This document shows positions 1 to 8,342 of a stretch of 14,133 nt of DNA, in pieces (position 1 is the stretch's first letter; every line of letters begins with the position of its first letter). Made by a program: the position numbers and the translations under genes. The notes under the pieces were generated by a model, which was not told where the DNA came from, made no database searches, and saw nothing but the letters and a program-made list of their open reading frames with translations. The stretch comes from CAZIPZ01 sp964541075 (GTDB lineage Bacteria; Acidobacteriota; Terriglobia; 20CM-2-55-15), in the NCBI GenBank assembly GCA_964541075.1, contig CAZIPZ010000099.1, positions 1-14,133 on the forward strand, in the 5' to 3' direction.

Positions 1-153
1 GCCTTTCACGTTTCCAAACCTCAGATCTCCATCACTTGTGAGAAATGCGGGCTAGTCGCAGATTACTGGGGTTTGCTTGCCGCACTGTGGATCGCAGCGC
101 TCATACCGCTCGTTGGATTTGCAATGTCCTTGTTACTACCAGAACCGCGATGA
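1..153 (+). CDS. C-terminal end of an integral membrane protein (possibly MFS transporter), 5' end outside window
   Basis: Frame 1 is open from the first base to a TGA at 151-153 and gives 50 residues. The second half is a clear transmembrane helix (about residues 28-47, with LLAALWIAALIPLVGFAMSL), followed by a short PEPR tail. A last helix and short tail at the C-terminus is what the twelfth helix of a major facilitator transporter looks like, but no family signature is present in so short a piece, so the MFS reading is inference. The gene converges on the SBBP repeat gene with only 5 bases between the two stop codons. No terminator hairpin is visible between them. Confidence 0.5.
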   Translation, partial: AFHVSKPQISITCEKCGLVADYWGLLAALWIAALIPLVGFAMSLLLPEPR

Positions 154-158
154 CGAAA

Positions 159-3100
159 CTATTGGATGGTTAAGGCCAGCGGTTGGCCGCCCTCTCCTAC
201 AAAACTGAGGACGCCGCTCACGGGTTGTTCCGTTGAATTTGTCAAAATGAAAAACTGCGTTGTATATCCCTGGCCTTCCGCGATATGAGGAAACACGACG
301 AAATTCAAACTCGGATCCGTCAGGGGACCTGGAGCCGAAACTGCAAAGTGTCCGAGTTCATCATATTGGCCGCGGACGGCAGCAGCGGAGATGCCCGCTG
401 GCGAAGTCGTAGTAGCCCTAAGGATTCCTTTGAACGGGGCCGCCAGCGTTTCCAGCCCGGGAATCGAATTTAGGAAGACCGCTCTCTGCCCATTTGCCGG
501 GATAACGAGCGTTCCAGATCTGCCCGTCGACACGCCGCTAAAGGAAAGTATTTCAAATGTCACAGATGCCGGAGTGGAAGCCGGATTGGCAACGACTACA
601 GCAGTACGTAACGAGAGGGGTTGCGCTGAATTAAAGTCGCCCTCCAACTCCGCAGACAGCTCAATGTTGCCGCTTGGAATTTGGGCGGCGACTGTGGCGG
701 CGGTCGTTGTTGCTCCTGCGTCGATGAACCTAAGGACAGCAAAGCCTGCTGGCGCGCTGGCGCCGGGCGACGGAACAATACGTATGGAGCCGGTAAGGAT
801 TCCCTCACTTTCTCCGGTCGTCACTAAACGTTGAAAACTTCGAGGCGGAATGCTGTACCCAAAGACGGCGCCCGCACCTACATCCGTGATCCGGAGCGTT
901 GCAGCTTGTCCGGACGATGCACCCGCTCCAGAGCCAAAAACTCGGACCTCGCCGCGCTGTTCCTGCTCGGTCTTATTAACTAGAACAATTTCGCTGGCCC
1001 ATCCTCCGCCGTCCACAAAGTGAGGAATGACCGGAAGCTGAGAGCTAACCTGGTTGAGATTCGTCACCGGCAGCTGAATAAGCACAAATCCAAATCGGTC
1101 GTTCAAGAGTGTGTGTGAGGCGGTTACGGCGAGCGGCACAGATGATTCAAAGGTCAGCGTGCCAGTCTTTCCGTCGGCAATGTTGAGTGGGGCGTCACTG
1201 ACAAAATGTGTGAAGGTTCCGCGCGGGGGAATCGTCACCGACTCCAATGCGGTGTTCGTTCCAGCGGCATCATTAAAAGCGAACCCTACCGTTGCAGTTT
1301 CATCAGACGTGTTCTTAAGTGAAATCACGGAACTGTTTGCTCCGGCAACCTCAACAAACAACCGACCTGCCTGTACGACTTCAGGGGTGCGCGTTCGGCT
1401 CAGGCCGCCAAGGCCTGTTTGCTCTTTAATCGGACCTGTTGTTGTCGCAATGAAGTTAGCGCGATCACTTCTCCGTGCCCGTAGTCCTGTGACCGCGATG
1501 CCGGTCGGTGCGGAGGTCGTCACCTTGAGAATGCCTTGAAAAGGCTGCGGCATCTCTTCAAAACCCGGTAACGAATTAAGGAATGCCGACACTTGCCCCT
1601 TCGCGGGAACAGAAACTGTTCCGACGAATCCTGTTGACGCACCCGTCAGATCGTCCAGCTCCAGCTGAACGGACACCGGCACATCAGCGGGATTGGCAAT
1701 GCCAATTGCTGTTCGTGTCGCACGCACTTCGAATGCTTCAAATTCACCTTCGGATTGCGCTAGCAGCCGAAATGCACTGCCAGGTGTTTGGGCCTCGATT
1801 GTAGTAATAGTTACAGAAGTTCCGAGTTCCACGAGCTTCAGGACCGCGAAAGCCACAGGAGTCTTGTAGCCGAGATAAGGAAGGATGCTGATGCTGCCAG
1901 AAAGCAACTCGGAACCAGCGCCGGAGGTCCTGAATCGTTTCACACTGCGAGGCGGAATGCTGTATTCAAACACTGGTGATGGATCGCTTCCATCCTCTAA
2001 CTGAACGCCCAAGGGCTGTCCCGGCACATCCTCCGCACCGGGACCGGTGAAATGAACCTGACCAACCATCTCTTCGTCGGTGTTGTTAACCAATTGAAGG
2101 TCCGTGGACCATCCCAATCCTTCCGCAAAGTGTGGAATAAGAGTCGGACCCAGGATTGGCTTTTCGAGATTGGCTATAGGAAGGGTTGTAAGCAATAGAT
2201 CCGAACGCTCATTAAGAACGGTGTGTGAAGCCGTCGGGGCCAACGGCGCCGAAGAATTGAATGTCAGGGTTCCAATTCCGGAAGCAACGGTCATCGGAGC
2301 GTCATTTACAAACCGAGAAAAGTGTCCCCGTGCGGGTATGATTGTGCGCGTGACATTGGAACTCTCGCCCGCGGCATTCGTGTAATAAAAAACAACCGCC
2401 GCATCCTCGTCGCTTGCATTTGCAAGCGACAGAACAGAACGGTTTTCTCCTGCCACCTCCACCGAAAGGCGCCCAGACGTGACAAAGTTTGGCGGCTCGA
2501 CGCCAATTTCTGTCGTGAGGACTCCTCCTTGCTTCAGTGAAATTACGGCGATCCCAGTTGGACGTATTGCGGGGTTCAGTGCAGTTGCTGCGGCGTATCC
2601 GAAAATAGCGGAGGAATTCGCACCTCGCGTTTCAATGACAGTCGCGCCGCGAGCGACTACGCTGAAAGGAGTGCTCGTGATGATGTCGCGCGCATCGAAC
2701 TTCAGGACAAACGCGTCCTGCCCTCCGGCATCTTCCGCTTGGAGTGCATTTGATGTCGGCAAATCGGTCGAGGTTGTATATCCCGTTATGTAGACGCTGT
2801 TGACGGAATCCAGCGCGATGCCAAGTCCCCCTTCGTTTCGACTGCCGCCTATGTACGATGAGTAAACGATCGAAGAACCGCTGGGAGCGAGTTTGATGAT
2901 ATAGGCGTCGCGATCTCCTAGCGTACTGACCTTGATGCCATTGACGACCGGAAAATTCAACGACGTCGTGAATCCCGTTAAGTAGATGTTGCGTTCCGAA
3001 TCAAGGACAATGCCAGCGACGCTCTCAGAACCTCCTCCGCCAATGTATGTGGAAAATATGTAACTCTGCCCATCCGCGTTGAACTTAGTGATGAACATAT

Positions 3101-4772
3101 CGAGTTCGCCGACATTGCCGAATTGATAGGGGCCGAAAAGCGGCAAGTCAAAGGAACTGGTCGTACCGGCGATTATCGGATTGCCGTCGGGATCCACGGC
3201 AATCCGCACTGCGATATCGGAACCTGATCCGCCAAAGTAGGTGGAGTATTCAAGGGCAGATCCGGTTGGATTGAGTTTGAAGAGAAACGCATCCTCCGAA
3301 CCTCCCGCTATCAATCCCTGCTCCGCTCTGGCTATTGGGAAATTGAACGACGTCGTATACCCAGTGACATAGGCGCTTCCGGCGGTGTCCACAGCGATGC
3401 CGTAACCTTGTTCGTGGCCAATACCTCCTAACAAGGTCGAGTAGATGAGCGAGCCGGCAGAATTCAGTTTGCTTACAAACACGTCACCCAACCCGCCGCC
3501 ATGCCCTGCTTGAAATGCACCCATGACCGGAAAGTTACGTGACGCCGCAAAGCCGGTCACGTATGCGCTGCCCGCGCTATCGAGAGCGACGCCAAAGGCG
3601 CGATCGTCTTGAGAACCGCCAAGGTAGGTAGAGTACAGAATGGTATTGCCTGAGTTGTTCAGCTTGACGACGAATACATCCTGATTGCCGCCAAATGTCC
3701 GTTGAAAACCATTCACGATCGGGAAATTCGGAGAGACCGTGTAGCCTACAACAACGATGTTCCCGGAATTGTCGAGCGCGATGCTGTGACCTTCATCGTT
3801 TCCAGAACCGCCAAAATAGGTCGCAAAAAGAATGCGACCTCCCGTGGCATCGAGTTTTACAACGAATGCGTCCTGACTGCCGGCGTTGGCAGACTGCAGT
3901 GCGCTGGCAGTTGGGAAATTTGCTGAAGTCGTAAGTCCAGTGATGTAGGCGTTGCCCTGCGCGTCAACCACAATACTATTGCCTTGATCACCAACTCCCG
4001 TGGCCGCACCGCCAAGATATGTCGAGTACACCAGAATAGGATCAATGACCAGCGGTAGTGACCTATCGTAAGCCCCGACCTTGAAACTGATCTGTTTGCC
4101 CTCGACGACAAAGGAAGCCTGAATTTCTTGTTTGATCCCGTCAACTTCCTGGAAGGCGACCGGTCTGCGCTGAACAATGTCCCTGTCGCCAGCCTTCAAA
4201 ATCAACTCACCCGCCGGGGACTCAACCAGTCGATCGATGCCTTCGAACGCAAGACGAATTTTTGAAGGGTCCGCACCGGGACTGATGACGAAGTCATATT
4301 CGAGTTGTCGCTGGTTGCCGTAATACAAAAGGTCGATGCCGGGATAGACCTGGCTGTAGCGAACTTTGTTATAGCTGCCGGCAACTCTGGCTTGGCCATC
4401 TGTGCGATTGCCGATGAGGTAATTGGACACGCCGTCGGGATCGACGCCTTCAACTCGAGTATTCGTCGAGGGGCCGATCAACTTCATTCGAACGACTGCA
4501 TGAGGCTCCTGAAACTGGAAGACGGCCTCGTCAGAAGTCAGGAAGAGTCCGTAGCCATTCCCTCTCGCGAGAAACCGAACGGCCTGATCCGTTTGACCCT
4601 CGTTGGATTGAAAACTCAATTCGACATTGCCGTAGGACCGGGCCTGAGGCTCCGCGGCATTTGCAGGCAACACGAACAGAAGTAAAAATAGAAAACCAAT
4701 GACTGGCAACAACAACCTCCAGTAGTACAGACAAGAACCCAGAATGCTAGCGTCTTTGGAGTGTGGCCGCAA
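159..4772 (-). CDS. Secreted SBBP (beta-propeller) repeat protein with tandem C-terminal modules
   Basis: This is a 1537-residue protein predicted to be exported. Residues 1-40 carry a signal peptide with a long hydrophobic core and a probable cut after ANA. Residues about 46-243 resemble the DUF7948 region found ahead of SBBP repeats. Seven SBBP repeats of 64-67 residues start at about 249, 316, 380, 444, 509, 573 and 637; each has a YSTYLGG-like strand, a D..GN.Y.TG turn and a TTS.NFP end. Seven units suggest one seven-bladed propeller. Residues 768-1136 and 1137-1490 are two related modules, and 1491-1537 begins a third that is cut short. The function is unknown; an extracellular or cell-surface role is likely. 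The TTG start at 4772 has no clear Shine-Dalgarno. A second TTG at 4707-4709 follows GGAGG by 6 nt but would give a signal peptide without positive charge, so the start is uncertain. Confidence 0.85.
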   Translation of the reverse strand: MRPHSKDASILGSCLYYWRLLLPVIGFLFLLLFVLPANAAEPQARSYGNVELSFQSNEGQTDQAVRFLARGNGYGLFLTSDEAVFQFQEPHAVVRMKLIGPSTNTRVEGVDPDGVSNYLIGNRTDGQARVAGSYNKVRYSQVYPGIDLLYYGNQRQLEYDFVISPGADPSKIRLAFEGIDRLVESPAGELILKAGDRDIVQRRPVAFQEVDGIKQEIQASFVVEGKQISFKVGAYDRSLPLVIDPILVYSTYLGGAATGVGDQGNSIVVDAQGNAYITGLTTSANFPTASALQSANAGSQDAFVVKLDATGGRILFATYFGGSGNDEGHSIALDNSGNIVVVGYTVSPNFPIVNGFQRTFGGNQDVFVVKLNNSGNTILYSTYLGGSQDDRAFGVALDSAGSAYVTGFAASRNFPVMGAFQAGHGGGLGDVFVSKLNSAGSLIYSTLLGGIGHEQGYGIAVDTAGSAYVTGYTTSFNFPIARAEQGLIAGGSEDAFLFKLNPTGSALEYSTYFGGSGSDIAVRIAVDPDGNPIIAGTTSSFDLPLFGPYQFGNVGELDMFITKFNADGQSYIFSTYIGGGGSESVAGIVLDSERNIYLTGFTTSLNFPVVNGIKVSTLGDRDAYIIKLAPSGSSIVYSSYIGGSRNEGGLGIALDSVNSVYITGYTTSTDLPTSNALQAEDAGGQDAFVLKFDARDIITSTPFSVVARGATVIETRGANSSAIFGYAAATALNPAIRPTGIAVISLKQGGVLTTEIGVEPPNFVTSGRLSVEVAGENRSVLSLANASDEDAAVVFYYTNAAGESSNVTRTIIPARGHFSRFVNDAPMTVASGIGTLTFNSSAPLAPTASHTVLNERSDLLLTTLPIANLEKPILGPTLIPHFAEGLGWSTDLQLVNNTDEEMVGQVHFTGPGAEDVPGQPLGVQLEDGSDPSPVFEYSIPPRSVKRFRTSGAGSELLSGSISILPYLGYKTPVAFAVLKLVELGTSVTITTIEAQTPGSAFRLLAQSEGEFEAFEVRATRTAIGIANPADVPVSVQLELDDLTGASTGFVGTVSVPAKGQVSAFLNSLPGFEEMPQPFQGILKVTTSAPTGIAVTGLRARRSDRANFIATTTGPIKEQTGLGGLSRTRTPEVVQAGRLFVEVAGANSSVISLKNTSDETATVGFAFNDAAGTNTALESVTIPPRGTFTHFVSDAPLNIADGKTGTLTFESSVPLAVTASHTLLNDRFGFVLIQLPVTNLNQVSSQLPVIPHFVDGGGWASEIVLVNKTEQEQRGEVRVFGSGAGASSGQAATLRITDVGAGAVFGYSIPPRSFQRLVTTGESEGILTGSIRIVPSPGASAPAGFAVLRFIDAGATTTAATVAAQIPSGNIELSAELEGDFNSAQPLSLRTAVVVANPASTPASVTFEILSFSGVSTGRSGTLVIPANGQRAVFLNSIPGLETLAAPFKGILRATTTSPAGISAAAVRGQYDELGHFAVSAPGPLTDPSLNFVVFPHIAEGQGYTTQFFILTNSTEQPVSGVLSFVGEGGQPLALTIQ
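162..2471 (-). repeat. Two and a fraction tandem copies of a ~360-residue C-terminal module (coding)
   Basis: Copy A occupies residues 768-1136 (1365-2471) and copy B residues 1137-1490 (303-1364). Matching landmarks are RLSVEVAGENRSV and RLFVEVAGANSSV, ASHTVLNER and ASHTLLNDR, IPHFAEGLGW and IPHFVDGGGW, FEYSIPPRS and FGYSIPPRS, and FLNSLPGFE and FLNSIPGLE. A third copy starts at residue 1491 with FPHIAEGQGY and stops after 47 residues. The copies are diverged at protein level, so the duplication is old. A half module also seems to precede copy A (residues about 715-767). Confidence 0.8.
2688..4028 (-). repeat. Seven tandem SBBP repeats (coding)
   Basis: Within the large secreted protein, seven units of 64-67 residues follow one another without gaps (residues about 249-695). 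Each begins with a (Y/F)(S/A)(T/S)xxGG strand, continues with a (I/V)xxD..G..Y(V/I/L)TG strand and ends with an (N/D)(F/L)P turn and an AF..KL strand. Repeat 5 is the most divergent: it has IIAG for YITG, and DLP for NFP. The even spacing and number fit a closed seven-bladed propeller, which is inference from sequence alone. Confidence 0.85.
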
Positions 4773-4857
4773 GACCGTGAGCGAATAAAGGCTGGTGTTT
4801 CTCAGCGATAGGTCCCTAAGAAAATCATCCGGCTCGACCCCGAACTAACGTTTTGCC

Positions 4858-5439
4858 TTATCTCCCAATCCGTTGCCCACCCATAGGGAGGCCCATTGGT
4901 GGGACCGGAACGTTGAAAGTGTCAGGACCCAGGTTTGCCAATCCCAATTGGCGGAGGGCATCAATTTGTGCAGCCGCGTTCCTGATGCTTTCCAGACTCT
5001 GCCTCTGCTCGGCGCTAAGCAGCGCTGTAAAATCCGTCTGAAATCTCTCGTTTCCAGTCCTCAACTGCCTCTCAGCAGCCTTAACCGCAAGGTGCGCATT
5101 GCCGATGTCGATCGCGGTCGGGTTCTCTTGCGATAGGACCGCCTGCAGGTTCTGGTGCTTTTGCTGTAAGTCCTGAAAGAGAGATCTTGTCGATTCCGCT
5201 CGCATATTAAGCAAGGTTCTCAAAGCGTTCGTTTGAGCTTCCGTCAAACGAAGGGCGCTCTGAATTGCGCTGACTGCGCTCTCAGAATTTGCCATTGGTG
5301 CAAACGCGCGACCTTCAAATTTATTGAAGAACACCACATGATCCTGAGGGGGAGGAGCAGCCTGCGCGGCCAAGGGAAGTGTGGATGCGGACAATACTAA
5401 GAACAACGCAAAGAGCGGCGTGAAATTTCGAGTCTTCAT
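4858..5439 (-). CDS. Spy/CpxP-like periplasmic LTXXQ-type helical protein
   Basis: The 193-residue protein has a signal peptide (residues 1-27, ending AAQA before APPP), so it is likely periplasmic. The mature part is almost all helix with heptad-like Leu/Gln/Ala spacing. It holds an LTEAQ motif at about 65-69 and an LSAEQR motif at 141-146, the pair that marks the Spy/CpxP/ZraP family of periplasmic chaperones and metal-resistance proteins. The C-terminal 25 residues are rich in Gly, Pro and Met (PVPPMGLPMGG). Family members bind unfolded proteins or sense metals and envelope stress; which applies here cannot be told. The ATG start is supported by GGAGG 10 nt upstream. The gene lies 84 bases after the deacetylase-like gene and 85 bases ahead of the SBBP gene, all on one strand. 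Confidence 0.65.
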   Translation of the reverse strand: MKTRNFTPLFALFLVLSASTLPLAAQAAPPPQDHVVFFNKFEGRAFAPMANSESAVSAIQSALRLTEAQTNALRTLLNMRAESTRSLFQDLQQKHQNLQAVLSQENPTAIDIGNAHLAVKAAERQLRTGNERFQTDFTALLSAEQRQSLESIRNAAAQIDALRQLGLANLGPDTFNVPVPPMGLPMGGQRIGR

Positions 5440-5523
5440 AGGCGAGCAACCTCCATTTTGATCTCTTCGTGCACGTGGCTTAGATCCCGGAACCCAGGAA
5501 AAGTTATATAAACGATGTAAAAA

Positions 5524-6456
5524 TTAGACTAGGGCCTCGATGTGGCTTCTGACGGACCCTCCAAGCAAGCCGAGGTTATAGCCTCCTTCAAGCAGACCTA
5601 CAACACGACCTTCCCCGTACTTTTCGGCAAGTCGAATCACGTCCTTGGTCATTTCAAAGAAATCGGCGTCTTCAAGCATAAGACCACCCAATGGATCTCC
5701 TCTTTTAGAATCAAAACCAGCCGAAATGATAATCAGATCCGGCGGAAAGACCTTTTCGATGGCTCCAAGCGCGTCTCTGAATGCAGCCCTATGGTCGCGG
5801 GCGGACGAACCTGGGCGCAACGGAACATTCAACGTAAAGCCTTCGCCGCTGCCTCCACCCCGTTCTGAGGCAGATCCTGTGCCGGGGTAATAGGGATATT
5901 GATGCGTGGAAAAGTAAAATACGCTGGAATCCGCCCAGAAGATTTCCTGTGTTCCATTCCCATGGTGCACATCCCAATCAACAATTAGGACTCGTTCGAC
6001 TCCGTATCTTGCTTGTGCATACCGCGCTCCAACAGCGGCATTGTTAAAGAGGCAAAATCCCATGGAATTCGAAATCGTCGCGTGATGCCCGGGAGGCCGA
6101 ATCAATCCGAACGCCCTGCCCCCAGATTCCTTCATGACAGCATCGACTGCCGCAGTTGCGGCGCCGGCGGCAAGGCGCGCGACATCGAAGGACTCAAGGC
6201 AGATTCTTGTATCGGAATCGATGCAAGAAACGCCCTGCTCACATAGTCTTTGGACGCGACTGATGAGGTCTTCATCATGGCAGCGCAAAATGTCCTGATC
6301 AGCTGCGCTCTCGGGTTGGACCCAGCGGACACGGTTCAGAAGACCGGGAGTTTCCTCTAGCGCCTTCAAGATGGACTCTAAGCGGCGCGCATTTTCCGGA
6401 TGACTGCCGGTGTTGTGCTTGAGATATGTGGAATCGTAAACAATGTGAACTGCCAT
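5524..6456 (-). CDS. Histone deacetylase-family (AcuC/acetylpolyamine amidohydrolase-like) zinc hydrolase
   Basis: A complete 310-residue arginase-fold deacetylase. The catalytic His pair is in PPGHHA (H124, H125). The predicted zinc ligands are D162 and H164 in DWDVHHGNG and D249 in AGFDS, and the transition-state Tyr is Y293 in LEGGYN. The EGGYN form resembles class II HDACs and bacterial relatives more than class I. Substrates in bacteria may be acetyl-lysine proteins, acetylated polyamines or other acylamides; the sequence does not decide among them. There is no signal peptide, so it should act in the cytoplasm. It follows modC by 111 bases on the same strand. No Shine-Dalgarno precedes the ATG. 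A TATAAT-like sequence about 12 nt upstream could be a -10 box, but no good -35 is seen. Confidence 0.9.
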   Translation of the reverse strand: MAVHIVYDSTYLKHNTGSHPENARRLESILKALEETPGLLNRVRWVQPESAADQDILRCHDEDLISRVQRLCEQGVSCIDSDTRICLESFDVARLAAGAATAAVDAVMKESGGRAFGLIRPPGHHATISNSMGFCLFNNAAVGARYAQARYGVERVLIVDWDVHHGNGTQEIFWADSSVFYFSTHQYPYYPGTGSASERGGGSGEGFTLNVPLRPGSSARDHRAAFRDALGAIEKVFPPDLIIISAGFDSKRGDPLGGLMLEDADFFEMTKDVIRLAEKYGEGRVVGLLEGGYNLGLLGGSVRSHIEALV

Positions 6457-6567
6457 GGGATGACAAAGATTATATAACTTCCGGCTTTTCTGGCTGTGGG
6501 ACTGCAGATGAAGCAGGATTGGAATGTTTGGTTTTCTTGGACAACGGGTTGGAAAGTGTCTTCGATT

Positions 6568-7644
6568 TCATGTCTGTGCGCTGGTCCTCGGAATGAGATG
6601 TACTGCCGAGGCCTTGAAAACCGCGAATATCTCCGCCCCCCCTGTAAGGCCGAGGTCGGCGACCGCCTGCCTGGTGACGACTGCCACCAATTCAAACCCT
6701 GCGTTCAGAACCACCTTGGTTAAGACGCCAACGGGAAGTATCTCGACAATCACCGCTGGAAGGTGATTGCGCGCACTGCTATGCTCGGCTCTGCCTTTTT
6801 GCAGGGTGACGTCCTCGCCGCGAATGCAAACGTAGAAATTCGAATCCGTTGATCCTGAGTCAGTGGCAATCAATTCGCTCGAACCGACTTCTAGAGTGAC
6901 AACTCCAGCCTCCCTCTTCTTCACATGACCCACAGCAATTGTCTCCACACCCGCAACTGCGGCCACATCGCGATGTTGGGGATGCATAAAAACGTCGTGT
7001 GGGGGACCCGTCTGTAGAATACGCCCTCCGTTCATCACAACTAGTTGATCGCCTAGTGTTAAAGCGTCCACCCAGTTGTGGGTGACCACGATTGCTGGAA
7101 TCCGGAGACGCTGAAGCAGGCGCGCAAGCTCCGTCCGGACGTGTTCTCGACTCGACGCATCCAGGGCAGACATAGGTTCATCCAAGAGAAGGAGACTGGG
7201 ACGCCGAGCAAGGACTCGCGCCAGAGCCACCCGTTGCTGTTGCCCGCCCGAAAGTTCATTTGGCCAACGGTCCAGCAACTCACTTACTTGCAGCATCTCC
7301 GCGACGTGATGTACACGATCGTTGTCGCGCCCAACACCAAATGCGATATTTTGCCGCACTCGCAAGTGAGGAAAGAGTGCGTACTCTTGGAACAAATACC
7401 CGATCGGACGTTTCTGTGGAGGAACATTCACACGTGTTTTCGTGTCTGCCCAGACTTCCCGACCAAAGACAACGCGACCTGAAGTCAGCTTCTCCAATCC
7501 TGCAATGCAGCGCAGAACAGTTGTTTTTCCCGCGCCTGAACGTCCGAAAAGTATAGTGATTAGAGAGCCTTCCGGTATTTCAAGCATGGCGTCGACGCTT
7601 GCGCCGCTATCAAATTTCTTGTTGACGTCGGCCGTGAGCAGCAA
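6568..7644 (-). CDS. modC: Molybdate ABC transporter ATP-binding protein ModC
   Basis: This 358-residue ABC ATPase would power molybdate import from the cytoplasmic face of ModB. Visible motifs are Walker A GRSGAGKT (34-41), Q-loop Q86, signature LSGGQQQR (131-138), Walker B LLLLDEP (151-157) and H-loop VTHN (H189). The C-terminal 65 residues (about 292-352, HLPAVIVEILPVG...) form a TOBE-type domain as in ModC. The length is right for the family. The TTG start lies inside the end of modB (35-base overlap), and an AAAGGTG Shine-Dalgarno about 8 nt upstream supports it. The neighbouring ModB makes the molybdate call stronger than the ATPase alone would, although sulfate or tungstate relatives share these motifs. 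Confidence 0.88.
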   Translation of the reverse strand: MLLTADVNKKFDSGASVDAMLEIPEGSLITILFGRSGAGKTTVLRCIAGLEKLTSGRVVFGREVWADTKTRVNVPPQKRPIGYLFQEYALFPHLRVRQNIAFGVGRDNDRVHHVAEMLQVSELLDRWPNELSGGQQQRVALARVLARRPSLLLLDEPMSALDASSREHVRTELARLLQRLRIPAIVVTHNWVDALTLGDQLVVMNGGRILQTGPPHDVFMHPQHRDVAAVAGVETIAVGHVKKREAGVVTLEVGSSELIATDSGSTDSNFYVCIRGEDVTLQKGRAEHSSARNHLPAVIVEILPVGVLTKVVLNAGFELVAVVTRQAVADLGLTGGAEIFAVFKASAVHLIPRTSAQT

Positions 7645-8317
7645 AAAACCACACCTTTCGATTCAAAGCGTAGACAACAGAAAGAATGATGAAGGAGACA
7701 ACAAGCAGGAAAGCAGACGTGGCGGCCGCTGAAGAATAGTCCAGCGTCTGAACTTTGTCGTAAATATCAATGGAGAGGGTGCGCGTTACGCCCGGTATGT
7801 TTCCTCCCACCATGAGCACGACTCCGAACTCTCCGAGCGTGTGCGCGAAGCTGAGAACCACACCTGTTATAACGCCGGCCCATGACTGTGGAATGATGAC
7901 GCGACAAAATGTTCCAATGCTCGAAACGCCCAGCATCCAGGAAGCTTCAATCAGCTTGCGGTCCACAGCGGTGAAGGCCGCAACAGTCGGTTGAACCGCA
8001 AAGGGCAGGCTGTAGAGTACTGAGGCCAGGACCAATCCTTCAAAAGTGAAAGGCAACCGCTTTCCAAATACAGATTCATAAGTGCTACCCAGAGGAGTCG
8101 CCGGTCCGATGAGCACAAGCACATAGAACCCCAGCACAGTTGGAGGCAATACGAGCGGCAACGCCACAACAGCTTCAACAAGAAAAGTCCAGCGCCACCT
8201 TGAGAAGGCTATCCAGTAACTCAACGGCAGTGCGACGAGAATTAAAATGAAAGAGGTCGCCCCTGCAAGTTTCACAGTTGTCAGGATTGCTTCCCAATTC
8301 ATTGCACAAAGTTGCAC
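7610..8317 (-). CDS. modB: Molybdate ABC transporter permease ModB
   Basis: This 235-residue inner-membrane permease has about five transmembrane helices. It carries the ABC permease coupling loop EASWMLGVSSIGTFCRVIIP (about 124-143), which contacts the ATPase. The stretch LGEFGVVLMVGGNIPG, followed by TRTLSIDIYD (about 161-186), is characteristic of ModB. The GTG at 8317 gives the longest reading. The in-frame ATG at 8302 (residue 6, MNWEAIL) is an equally likely start, and neither has a good Shine-Dalgarno. It begins 25-40 bases after the SLC13-type carrier, so the two are probably co-transcribed, and its end overlaps modC. No ModA periplasmic binding protein gene is found beside it, which is unusual. 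Confidence 0.88.
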   Translation of the reverse strand: MQLCAMNWEAILTTVKLAGATSFILILVALPLSYWIAFSRWRWTFLVEAVVALPLVLPPTVLGFYVLVLIGPATPLGSTYESVFGKRLPFTFEGLVLASVLYSLPFAVQPTVAAFTAVDRKLIEASWMLGVSSIGTFCRVIIPQSWAGVITGVVLSFAHTLGEFGVVLMVGGNIPGVTRTLSIDIYDKVQTLDYSSAAATSAFLLVVSFIILSVVYALNRKVWFFAAHGRRQQEI

Positions 8318-8342
8318 CGGAGAGCCTGGGGCCCCGCCTTAA

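Noticed and set aside
391..834. Long plus-strand frames inside the SBBP gene (for example 391-834, 1111-1539, 2479-2793)
   Set aside because: They are antisense shadows of the large minus-strand gene, rich in Ala/Pro/Arg/Ser low-complexity translation and without recognisable domains.
5501..6480. An 11-nt inverted repeat (AAGTTATATAA at 5501-5511 and its complement at 6470-6480) bracketing the deacetylase-like gene
   Set aside because: Both lie in AT-rich gaps and 11-nt matches are expected by chance in 14 kb; no target-site duplication or other mobile-element sign is present.
6457..6567. Gap between modC and the deacetylase-like gene as a possible terminator or riboswitch site
   Set aside because: No convincing stem with T-tract or riboswitch core is seen in these 111 bases.
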